From the NCBI RefSeq assembly GCF_963678635.1, contig NC_087063.1:22886701-22950700 (forward strand): 64,000 nt of DNA, given 5' to 3'. Shown here piece by piece: positions 54,419 through 63,725 of this stretch. Numbering within the stretch: position 1 is the first letter of the stretch; every line of letters starts with the position of its first letter. Source of the DNA: Symsagittifera roscoffensis (taxonomy: Eukaryota; Xenacoelomorpha; Acoela; Convolutidae). A model generated the notes under the pieces. It was not told where the DNA came from. It ran no database searches and was given only the letters and a program-made list of their open reading frames with translations. Both the position numbers and the translations under genes were made by a program.

Positions 54419-56779
54419 ATGGCAGACAGATTCTGGAAATCCATGCCCGCGGCCCTGAAGAAGCCTACTCTTGATGAGCTGTACAGACGCCTGAGGGACC
54501 TGGATTATACCCAAATAGACGAGAGAATGGCGGTAATGCTGAATGCCATCCTCCAGTTGGAAGACCAGGGTGAATGCAGGGAGTCTGCGACGGAGGCTGT
54601 CTTGATGGTCGGCTACACCACCGAGGGAATATCAAACCAAGAACAGACCAGTTGGTTGTCTTGGAATGTGGATAGAGGAGTAAGGGGTTTTGACTTGGCA
54701 AGGAATCCTGACCTGAGTAACAATACCGAATATGGCGCAGGGGAATTCCCACTACCAACTAGGCCAACAGCAAGATCTACAGGCCAGAGCTCGAGTAAGG
54801 TGCTATCGATGACGCGAGCACAACAGACGACCGAGGCATATCCGGATCTTGGTGTTCTAAAGAAAGAGCTCGAGAAGACGCAGAAGGAAAGGAATAAGGC
54901 GAACCTCGATCGGGATCAGGCAAAGCTGGATCGGGAGAAGGTTCAGCTGGAAAGGGACCAGGCGGTCAACGAGCGAGATCAGACTCTGAGGTTGCTTGAG
55001 ATGCTAAAGGCTGAACATCAGCAGGAGCTAAGGGTGCGGGAGAATGCCGCGAATTGTGAACAACTGAAGTCGGAGTTGGAGAGAATAGAACAACGACAAC
55101 GCGAACTTGACGCACAGAAGGGAGCCAGGCCAAAGGAGCGAGTGGTTACCAGCTCGAGGCCAGAGTCACGCATGGAAGTGGATGAAGCCCCCAGGGCAAG
55201 AGGACGGTTCAACCTTGACCGCGAGGCCCGAGAACACATGAGTGAAGGATTGGAAGTCTGGATACCTAATGAAGCAACGTCCTCCTTGCGTAGCCTAGAG
55301 ACGCAACCCATACGCCCACTGATGGATGTGGTACTGCCGGGGTATACCCCAACCTCGACCCCGAGTGACAGTCAGGTGAGCGGCGGTTCATCGCGTCTGA
55401 AGGAGCTGGGCGAGAAATTGCGGCAGAGAAGTCGTGAAAGTTCGGCAAGACCGGAGCTTCCCCCAACTTGGAGGGAACAACCGGTCAGGAGCGTCGTGAT
55501 CTCGAGTTATAAGAAAAACACAGAGAAGAGGTACCACAGGCACAATCGGCTGAATTGGAATGCGGAACAGAAAGCCAGGAGGGACTGCTTTCATGATGCA
55601 GCCTGGGTGGAATATCTTGCGCCACCCCGTGTGCCAGAAGGTGCGGTCCACCTAATCATAGGGGACAGCCTGGTGCGGGTGTTGACCCGGATCCAATCGC
55701 ACTGGCAGACAGGAATCTTGAGTTTCGCTGGAGCTGCCACGCCACAGATGTTGGCAACGCTTGAGATGCTAGGGATGACTAAAGTGTACACGGTGACCCT
55801 GATGATCGGGACTAATGATGTATCAAGGGGAGAAGCGAGGAAGAGAACGAGGCTGCACGACAAGATGAGCTGCCTTCTTGAGGAGCTGAGGATCCAGATG
55901 GACCCCATCCTGTTGACAGTATGTACTGTCCCTTACAACATGATGTTCGATCAGCACGCCTTGGAGATGAACGAGAAGGTGCGGAACCTAAACAGGGTGA
56001 TCCGAGAAATCCACCGGAAGAGTGTGCTCCCCGTCGGACTGTTGGACGTGGCGGAGCGCATGGAGCAAGCGGGATTCCCCGAGGACACCTCCAATGATGG
56101 AATCCATTTCGATAGACCGAGGGGAGCAGAGTGGCTGAATGACGTCTTTCAAGGACACATAAACACGCTAGAGGCGGATCTGCTAGAGACAGCCCAATTC
56201 ACATTAGGGCCACCTCCGAACCCACCATTCCTTGCCTCAAGGGCCTTGTCTGGTCGCTTGGGACCGAGGGTCGACACTAGAGACGGCTCGAGGAGCAACC
56301 AGGCCAGATTGCAGAGTGCCACGCCGATGGAGTCTGAGGAGGTGACGTCATCAACACTTCCAGGCTCGGCGATATCCTCAGTGGTAGTGGCAGAGAGCAA
56401 GCGGGAAAAGAGGCCTATGGAGACCGCCCGCTTGAGATATCCTGAGAAGGTGAAAGGACTGGACCTGGAGGGTTTGGAATGCAGGCGGGAATTAGCGGAG
56501 ACTCTGGGTATTGAACGAGTGTCGCACGAAGACCTAAACAGACATCATTGCGTGGACTGGTTGAAAGCTCATGAGGCTCACTTCTCGAGAACAAAACTGA
56601 TGGAGACCGCGGACCTGACCGGAATTCCCACAAAAGCGATCATGGGACCCATCAACTACAGACCTCTCAAGCTGCTGGGGAGTCCTGGACTCATAGCAGA
56701 ACCCCCCAAACACCAAACGAGCATCGCCAGGATCAGGTTGGCGACCCCGGCACAGTTGAAGGTGGTGGAAAGCTGCTGA
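54419..56779 (+). CDS. Coiled-coil protein with SGNH/GDSL esterase domain
   Basis: 786 residues; ATG in a good context (agaATGG). Residues 1-130 are unassigned; about 140-240 form a strongly charged coiled coil with repeats of LDRDQAKLDREK type; 240-400 are disordered. From about 405 to 580 lies an SGNH hydrolase: block I IIGDSLVRVL with Ser417, block II FAGAATP with Gly438, block III IGTNDVSRG with Asn466, and block V DGIHFDR with Asp560 and His563. The catalytic set is complete. Such esterases act on acyl or acetyl esters and are known from ORF1 of some CR1-type LINEs; in an LTR element of this type it is unusual. No signal peptide or membrane segment is seen. Confidence 0.85.
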   Translation: MADRFWKSMPAALKKPTLDELYRRLRDLDYTQIDERMAVMLNAILQLEDQGECRESATEAVLMVGYTTEGISNQEQTSWLSWNVDRGVRGFDLARNPDLSNNTEYGAGEFPLPTRPTARSTGQSSSKVLSMTRAQQTTEAYPDLGVLKKELEKTQKERNKANLDRDQAKLDREKVQLERDQAVNERDQTLRLLEMLKAEHQQELRVRENAANCEQLKSELERIEQRQRELDAQKGARPKERVVTSSRPESRMEVDEAPRARGRFNLDREAREHMSEGLEVWIPNEATSSLRSLETQPIRPLMDVVLPGYTPTSTPSDSQVSGGSSRLKELGEKLRQRSRESSARPELPPTWREQPVRSVVISSYKKNTEKRYHRHNRLNWNAEQKARRDCFHDAAWVEYLAPPRVPEGAVHLIIGDSLVRVLTRIQSHWQTGILSFAGAATPQMLATLEMLGMTKVYTVTLMIGTNDVSRGEARKRTRLHDKMSCLLEELRIQMDPILLTVCTVPYNMMFDQHALEMNEKVRNLNRVIREIHRKSVLPVGLLDVAERMEQAGFPEDTSNDGIHFDRPRGAEWLNDVFQGHINTLEADLLETAQFTLGPPPNPPFLASRALSGRLGPRVDTRDGSRSNQARLQSATPMESEEVTSSTLPGSAISSVVVAESKREKRPMETARLRYPEKVKGLDLEGLECRRELAETLGIERVSHEDLNRHHCVDWLKAHEAHFSRTKLMETADLTGIPTKAIMGPINYRPLKLLGSPGLIAEPPKHQTSIARIRLATPAQLKVVESC

Positions 56780-56790
56780 ATCCGGAGGGA

Positions 56791-58296
56791 ATGGAATTGC
56801 CAGATGCCGCTTACGAAGGCTCGAAATTGGCGGAAGATCCCAGGTACGGGAAGCCCTGTGGGAGCACCCAGCTGGCCAAAACCTTGGCAGTTTACGATAG
56901 AGCAGATCCAGCTGCTGCGAGGGTAGTCATTGTGGCGGGATCAGACTTCGAAGGGACGTCTCCTAAGTTGTTCTGACCGGAGACTCTGATATACTCTTTG
57001 CCAGGAGCTGAATTAAACCAGATGTTAGCTCTAGTGGTGGCAATAAAGTCAGAGATGCCCTGTGAGCCTGAGCTGCTATTGTTTGCAGGAATGAATGACC
57101 ATCTGCACGCGACGGGACTTCTTGAGCAGCTGAAGGGCAATGAACCGACATCGAGGAAGATATGGGAAGCCATTCAGACGTTGTTTGCAGCAATGAATGA
57201 AGTGCAAGAGAATGTTGTCTCGAGATTTGGATCCAAGACGAAGGTGGTGTTCACCACATCCCCTGGATACGCGAATATGCCACCCGCCCTACAATTCGTG
57301 TACGCGGTCTTGATCCTAATAGCAGAGGGAAACGAATGGCGGATTCTAATGGCAGCCCCCAATCGGGAATTGGAGCCATCGAACCTGAGGCTCCGCAAGT
57401 CAGAATTGGCAGCGGCATGGGCGGACATATCTCATGCACTGAGGGGCTTTTATGGATTAGCCGACATCCTGATCGTATTGGACGAGGTGCTCTTGCTAGA
57501 GATATCGAACTTTGCCAGACAACTTAAGTTCAGCCCAGTCATCGGGGACGATCACCCGGCGATAAGCCAATTGACGGCCAGCTTGTGGTTTCGGAGCATG
57601 GAGGTGAAGATCACGAATTCCACCGGCAAGTCTAGAGGTCCGAGCAACGAGAGGAAAAATGTGGCCGACACGGAGAAGCAATTAGAGTCGATGAAATATC
57701 GCCTGACGCAAGAGAATGGCTGGTGGCCATTTTTGACACCAAGGCTGGAGAACGCCACGAATAAGACGAGGGAGGAAGCACCACCCCTCGTGAAACAAGT
57801 CTGGAGTTTTCTGGAGAAACAACTGGAGCTGGCCGAAGGAAGAGACATGACGGTGGCTAGATTTGTCTCGGCCGCCAATGAAGTGACGATTGGAGGGTTC
57901 TGGAGAGAGCACGCCGAGGGTGAGCTGAAGACTAGGAGGGATCATGAGATTCTTAAGTTCTTGAGTGCTTGCTGGGGGAAAGAATTCATGGCAGGAATGT
58001 TCGGCACCACAGCGACTATCTTTGGAGCCTTCGTGCAGGAGATACTGGGCATGCCCATCAGCTTGCTCTTGGCTTTATATCTGGTCTACCCCAGATACTT
58101 GTTCAACATGGGCCCAGCGTACATGTTTAGTCGAGGAGTAGAGACACTTCGGGTTGATGGGTATCTGGCACTAGTACTCTTGACCCATGGGGAATTGGTG
58201 TCGTTTCATCAATTGATGGAATATGGGGAGCCCCTGTCTATGGGGAAAGTCACTCGAGCATCGAAACTTACTCCTACAAGTGTGCCGCGGGGTTGA
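56791..58296 (+). CDS. Possible second SGNH-like protein, frame interrupted by one TGA
   Basis: ATG at 56791; the frame is interrupted by TGA at 56974-56976 and then open to 58294, so two segments of 61 and about 439 codons. Around the stop the order ARVVIVAGSDF, LPGAEL and LLFAGMNDHLHATG resembles SGNH blocks I, II and III, but the nucleophile Ser position is unclear and block V was not found. Later parts have a long hydrophobic stretch (SLLLALYLVYPRYLF) that might be membrane-associated. It lies in the -1 frame relative to the preceding ORF. Function is unknown; an inactive paralogue of the upstream esterase is one possibility. Confidence 0.5.
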
Positions 58297-60140
58297 AGAC
58301 GTTGTTAGTGCAATACCTCATGATGCAGAATCGGCACATGACGGGTGAAGATAAGAGTCCAACATCGAGGGAAGAATGGAAGAAGATGAATGGAGGGACG
58401 CCTCTGTTGACGGACCTGTGCCTGGCAGTGAGGTCGGACCCGATGGGGATAATCCGGGGTCTGGAGGAGGTGGTGACCTACATTTACGGTCCAGCAGTGA
58501 CGTACGAATTCCCAGATCCCCTGGTAACAACGTATCGTTACTCTGTGACGCACTTGAGTCTTATCAGCGTACTGGATGGGACGGCGCTCAATTGATGTCA
58601 GCAGGAGGTGCTTAGAGCCCAAATGAGCAATACGGTACTCTTTGGAAAAGTGAAAGATGCCGAGCTGATAGTGTACAATTTCAGGGGGCAGATGCAATGT
58701 AGAATGGGAGGCAAGCGAGAGGGTCCCATCGAAACGTATCCCAAGTTCTGGAACTTGAACCCACTGACGGCAGACGGACGAGAGATCTTGAGGATTCCTG
58801 CTTGGAAGGAAAGCTTTGCACTGGTCAAGAGGGAGCTGGAGGCCATAATGGAGAAAGAAATCCTGCCAGCCGCCATGCCTGAGTTCCCGATAGTCAGGAG
58901 GATGACCTTGGGAATGAACAGTCTCTTGGTAGTTCCATACATAATGGCGAGGATGACAACGGAGGAAATGCAGAAATACTTCACTGATGGCTGGGACCCC
59001 CTGTTCATCGGCTATACGGCGGCGGTCTACTTCCACACTAGCGAGGCGAAGATAAATTCGTGGACGACGCAAGCGAAAAAGATGAGAGGTTCGCAGCCCC
59101 CTGGATATGAGGTGCGAAAGGTCTTGAGAGCTCTTGAGCAGGAGGGACTTGAGAATATGCTACCAATATGGGATGATGGCAGGATGATCATGATGGAGGG
59201 GCATGTCGCGTTGGTGGACGACATGAAATTTGCAACAAGAAAGTATAGGGCACCCTATGGCTTAGAACAGGTGGAAATGAGACAGGAGGAAAAAGAACTG
59301 GATGCTGCAGGTCAACTGTACGTATCCCTGACGGAGCACAAGAGATTGGATCCGGCGACACCATCACCACTGTCAGTGGATACAACTGGAGATAAGAGGA
59401 GTGGACCCGTGGAGGACCGGTTCAAAAGAATTCTCGAGAGAAGAAGAAATGAGTCAGAAGAAGAGAGTATGGATGAAACTCTCAGCGAAGCCGGTGAAGA
59501 CATGGAAGTGGGGAATACGCCTGAACCAAGACCATCAGGGGAGGAGCTCACCACTCAAGAGCTGTTGAAAGACTTGAGCGAGGAGAATTGGGCAGATACT
59601 GCCACTCCACCGCTGACCCCGTCCCCCCGGAAGAATCTGGAGTTGCCATTGGCAAGCGAGACCTCCAATATGGGGATGATACTCTTGAGCTCGGAGGAAA
59701 GGGAAAAGAATACTTTCGAAGGAAATAGGGACATATTCCTGGGGTCTTTGAAGGACGATGCTTGGCAGGAGTTCTTGAAAGAATTCAATCAAGAAGTGGG
59801 CAGCGAGACGACGCTGGACAAATTCAAGGAGGAACTGTGGGATACAGTTGTGAAGTTTGGAGAACCGCTTCTGATAGGAACGGGCCTGGATGAGAAGGCG
59901 AGGAAAGAGCTGCTGAACAAGCTGATAGATCTGAGGAATTCACGATCGAAGACTAGAGAAGAAAAATGTGAAGACAGCTCTACTCTGAAACAAAAAACTG
60001 TAGATAAAACAGTTGATGATACAAAAGGGGATAAAGTTGGGACTAGTAATATGATTAAAAGTACTAATATCCTTAAGGCTCGAGCAGGGGGAGGCAAGAG
60101 TTGGAAGGGTTGGAGAGGGACAGAGAGGTCGAATCAGTGA
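58293..60140 (+). CDS. Unidentified protein, frame interrupted by one TGA
   Basis: Open from 58293 (overlapping the previous stop as TTGA, -1 frame) to TGA at 60138, with one in-frame TGA at 58593-58595. The first part has 100 codons, the second about 515; the first ATG after the stop is at 58623. The N-terminal 250 residues look folded (PETYPKFWNLNP-like region, WDPLFIGYTAAVYFH, MIMMEGHVALVDD); the rest is acidic and low in complexity, ending in a Lys/Gly-rich tail. I recognise no domain. Confidence 0.5.
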
Positions 60141-60613
60141 TGATAACCACAACACCCTCAAGCAGAGATGTGAAAACTCGCAAGAGGAAGAGAGAAGTGG
60201 AGGGATTGGGTAGTCCTTCAGTGGATGCTGTCTCGGAAGTAAACTTGAGAGAGACGGCAACCAGGGTTTTGGCTCGATGCAAGACGGCGGCATACAAGAG
60301 CAGCACGGAGCTCAGAAGACCACTCGAAGTAGAGAGGGAGATAGAGGCTTCCACCAGTTCGACATCGGAGGAAGACTTTAAGCCCCAGAAGATAAACGTG
60401 AAGAGAGGTTTAACGAGCGGACAGACATGGGAAGTTGATGTCGGCAAAGAATGGGTTTCGAAGGCACACCAGGCCACGGGGAAGCAAGTAACGAGTGATC
60501 CACTGGAGAGGAATAAAACGAGGAACACCTCCCGGACATGGTGGGTGGCCCTCGAGACATTGAAGGAAATGGAAGACTGCTTGAACAAGTTGGACAGTGG
60601 AGTGGCTCGCTAA
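60101..60613 (+). CDS. Small basic/acidic ORF, unidentified
   Basis: About 170 codons overlapping the end of the previous ORF by 40 nt in the -1 frame. It has no ATG before about 60140. It contains a nuclear-localisation-like KTRKRKREVE and a Ser/Thr-rich stretch. TAA at 60611 ends it, yet the same frame stays open for another 84 nt to TGA at 60698. It is probably a linker between larger segments rather than a stand-alone gene. Confidence 0.4.
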   Translation: MEGLERDREVESVMITTTPSSRDVKTRKRKREVEGLGSPSVDAVSEVNLRETATRVLARCKTAAYKSSTELRRPLEVEREIEASTSSTSEEDFKPQKINVKRGLTSGQTWEVDVGKEWVSKAHQATGKQVTSDPLERNKTRNTSRTWWVALETLKEMEDCLNKLDSGVAR

Positions 60614-60693
60614 CGACGCAATTGGGCCACCCAGCAAAAGGCTGAGGTTAACAAGATAGAATTGGCGAATCAGCTGAAGAGTCCTGGCAGAAC

Positions 60694-63297
60694 TTGTTGA
60701 AGGATCATTTCGAAGAGGCAATGAGGACATCCTCATCAGCACCGCCATTGATGGCGAATCCCTTTGTTAGAACCGCAGGACAATTGATGTTCACCTGGAG
60801 TCTGGTGGGAATAGAGTTGGAGACATTGACCTCATATGACAGGCTGAAGTTGGGAAGCAAGAAGCTAGATGTGTATCAAGCACTGATGCAACACGTGGCC
60901 ACGGATAATTCAGGCTTGAGCCTGGCTAGGAGGAAGGATGCCACATGTTTCTTGAGATGGATAATGTCAATGATGTCTGACAGCACCATCTTGGCGTGCC
61001 ACCAAAGAGCAAGCGGAAGTAAAACCGTGGAAAAAAGAGTCTCAACGATCATCTTAAACGTGTATCAGAGTACTGGAATAGAAAAGGAAGATGGTTCCAG
61101 ACTATCCCTAGAGAACCACAGAAAGCTAGATGAGGTGCGGAGATTTTTTAACAAGAAGTTCGAAGAAGAACATGATGTTCACCGTAACCTGGCCTCGTCA
61201 GAGCAGTACTCGAGACCCAGCGAGAAGGGGGAATACCAATACGTGTCAGGAGTGATGGGAATAGCCTACAACCCCTTCTTAGACTCAGAAACTGGAGGCG
61301 CTCACAGGAACCACGAGGTAGCGGAGCTGCTGAAGTTTTGGACAGAAAAAATAATGGAAATAGACGCGGTGGAGAAAGAGAGGCCTAGCCTGGGCCTGAT
61401 TCTTGAGAAAACACCGGAGGTGGTGAGCATACCGCGCTCGAACAAGAGAGTTGAAGTGAACATGGGTGATGGCAATGGCTTGCTGATCACGAACTTGGGA
61501 GTGGTATGGAAGTTACTAAGACCCTCCTGGTGCCCACATCCCCACGCGAGTCTGATCGAGGAGACCACCGAACGGGTGAGGTTAGCTCCAACGGAAGATG
61601 AAGATTTGGCAAAGTTGAGTGTGGTGCACAAACTGATCTTACCTCAGATGAAGGAGTCAGGCGAAAAGACGAACAATCTCGAGTCAGCAAAGAAGATGGA
61701 GCCGGGTAGCTGTCTGGATTCTACGTGTGGGAGTGGAGAGCACACCTGCGATGGACGATCATGTGTCAGGATACTGTCCTTTCAAAAAGAAGATCTGGTT
61801 ACTTGGTTTGAAGACATCACAGAAAGGGAGAAAAGTGAAGTACAAATAGTGGCGGAGTGTTACGCGAGAACTACGGTGAACATAGCCACAGCTCTCGGAT
61901 TCTTCTCGAGAATGTGTAGTCTGCATTCGCTGGAGAGGCTAGAGTCTGAGCACCATTTAGTGACGGCGTTGAGTGTGGAATCATGGCCTGGAGTGTTGCA
62001 GGTGACTCAAAAACATATCCGGAGCTGGAAGGTTGGTCTCGAGGCAGAAATGGGGTTTCCCATGAGCGAAGCTTATGGCCTGCCATTGAACGCAAAATCC
62101 CTGATAGGGTCAATGATGGCCAATTTGTGTGGAAGCCACTACCCACTGCACATGGCGATGGTGGAAGCATCCAACCAGAGAATATTGGTGGACAAGGCCT
62201 TCTCAGTGCCCAAGTGCGTGAGGTTGGCTCGGGTATCGCATCACTCGCACAAGTTGTTGAGGAAAATCAGAGGGACAGTACCGAAAGAGTTGAGAGATGA
62301 CTTGAGTGAAATCTGGGGAGAAGAGCTTTTGAAGTTGGAGAGTGAGAACACAAGCGATCACGAGAGACAAAACGTGATCGGAAAACCTGTGGGGGGCACT
62401 CCAAACATGGGAGAGAACGACACGATGCATGAGAAAATGATGGAGCTTGAGCCTCTATTGGAAGCCTCGGGGGAGCGTAACCTCAGGAGCATTGAGATCA
62501 CCCATGGAGAATGCCCATGCCACTGTTTAGCACAGACGGTGTGGTATCCAGACCACAAGAACCTTTGTCTGGTGTGGGATATGGAAGAAATTCGGTCGAT
62601 CGGATTACCGGATCACCGGCAGAAGGTGACGCTCTTGGTAGTGAGTACGATGCTGGCTCTGAGATGGATAGAGGAGAATATAACGAAGTATCGGGAAGCA
62701 AAGACGCCAACGGCTGAGTCAATATATGTGATAGACTACAGCAGGAGACTCGAGTTGTTTGAGACCGCATGCAAAGTATTCGCCATACCAACGGAAGTCA
62801 GACACGTATGGAGCCGCTTGAGGTACTTTCCATGGTTTCGAGCGACACTGACGTCTTGGTTATACATGACAACGAAAGATCACATGAGAAAGCATCAAAA
62901 GGAGTATCGACAGTTCCAGGCCGAGATTGGGCCGGAAGCTTTCAAGAGACCCCTGTTAACCCATCGAAATGCGATCACGACAGGATGGAAAAGAGTGGGT
63001 AAAATGTCTAGAGACAATACCAAAGCGAGGGAATCGATACTAGAGGAGGACTTGGCGAAGAACGTGAGCCTGAGCCTGCACAACTCCTTTTGTTTGAACC
63101 GGGAATCAAGGGTGAAGGCACTACCCAATCAGGCAAAAAGGTTGCAGGAGCAAAGGGAATGGATGCGATCCTATGAACAGCTGAAGGCTTGGGAGGAGAT
63201 CGTGATTAGCTCCGATGATGAAGAAGAACTGTTGAGACAGTTTGCCGTATCCAGTACATCAGGAGACGGCACCTCCAAGGCGAAGAGTGCGAAATGA
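60694..63297 (+). CDS. Large C-terminal ORF of the element, unidentified
   Basis: About 867 codons, open from 60652; first ATG at 60721. Mostly helical-looking with Cys/His clusters: CGSGEHTCDGRSC in the middle, and GECPCHCLAQTVWYPDHKNLC later. The order and spacing of these do not fit an integrase HHCC finger with DDE core, a tyrosine recombinase, or a retroviral envelope (no signal peptide or terminal membrane anchor seen). The C-terminus is acidic, then Ser/Lys-rich. Its length and intactness argue that it is, or recently was, under selection in the element. Confidence 0.55.
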   Translation: MLKDHFEEAMRTSSSAPPLMANPFVRTAGQLMFTWSLVGIELETLTSYDRLKLGSKKLDVYQALMQHVATDNSGLSLARRKDATCFLRWIMSMMSDSTILACHQRASGSKTVEKRVSTIILNVYQSTGIEKEDGSRLSLENHRKLDEVRRFFNKKFEEEHDVHRNLASSEQYSRPSEKGEYQYVSGVMGIAYNPFLDSETGGAHRNHEVAELLKFWTEKIMEIDAVEKERPSLGLILEKTPEVVSIPRSNKRVEVNMGDGNGLLITNLGVVWKLLRPSWCPHPHASLIEETTERVRLAPTEDEDLAKLSVVHKLILPQMKESGEKTNNLESAKKMEPGSCLDSTCGSGEHTCDGRSCVRILSFQKEDLVTWFEDITEREKSEVQIVAECYARTTVNIATALGFFSRMCSLHSLERLESEHHLVTALSVESWPGVLQVTQKHIRSWKVGLEAEMGFPMSEAYGLPLNAKSLIGSMMANLCGSHYPLHMAMVEASNQRILVDKAFSVPKCVRLARVSHHSHKLLRKIRGTVPKELRDDLSEIWGEELLKLESENTSDHERQNVIGKPVGGTPNMGENDTMHEKMMELEPLLEASGERNLRSIEITHGECPCHCLAQTVWYPDHKNLCLVWDMEEIRSIGLPDHRQKVTLLVVSTMLALRWIEENITKYREAKTPTAESIYVIDYSRRLELFETACKVFAIPTEVRHVWSRLRYFPWFRATLTSWLYMTTKDHMRKHQKEYRQFQAEIGPEAFKRPLLTHRNAITTGWKRVGKMSRDNTKARESILEEDLAKNVSLSLHNSFCLNRESRVKALPNQAKRLQEQREWMRSYEQLKAWEEIVISSDDEEELLRQFAVSSTSGDGTSKAKSAK

Positions 63298-63725
63298 GCG
63301 GAGGACTCGAATGGATCTTGAGTCTTGAGAGGGAAAGGGGGCTTGAGTGTGGATCCGGGTGAAACCTGGGTTCACGAAAAAGAAATTTTAACGAAACAGA
63401 TATTGTTATTAATATGCTATATCTATTATATAAATCAAAATGCTGCATGACAATTTCCTGACTGAATGGGACAAAAGAAATTTTAAATAATTGGCTTGAA
63501 AAGCGAGAATTCAAGGGTGCAGGTGTGTGCAGATTTTGATTGCTGTTTAGCGATAGTGTGATAATTTTACATGGCCGTGAATTTTGGGGTGTAGATAAGC
63601 TTAAGTCTGCTGCAAACTTCTGTAAATGACCACTGGCACTGTACCTTGAGCAACACTCGGTTTTCTGGGACTCACTGGTAGACGACAGCACGCGATGAGG
63701 ACATCGATCTTGAGTCCGGGGAGTA
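63298..63725 (+). other. Element 3' non-coding region before the right LTR
   Basis: About 430 bp with no ORF of note. A purine-rich gagagggaaaggggg at 63327-63341 would make a good polypurine tract but lies 385 bp before the LTR start; the stretch next to the LTR is only weakly purine-rich. Confidence 0.4.

Noticed and set aside
60694-63297. Retroviral envelope protein
   Set aside because: Position would fit, but there is no signal peptide, no furin-like site with fusion peptide and no C-terminal membrane anchor.
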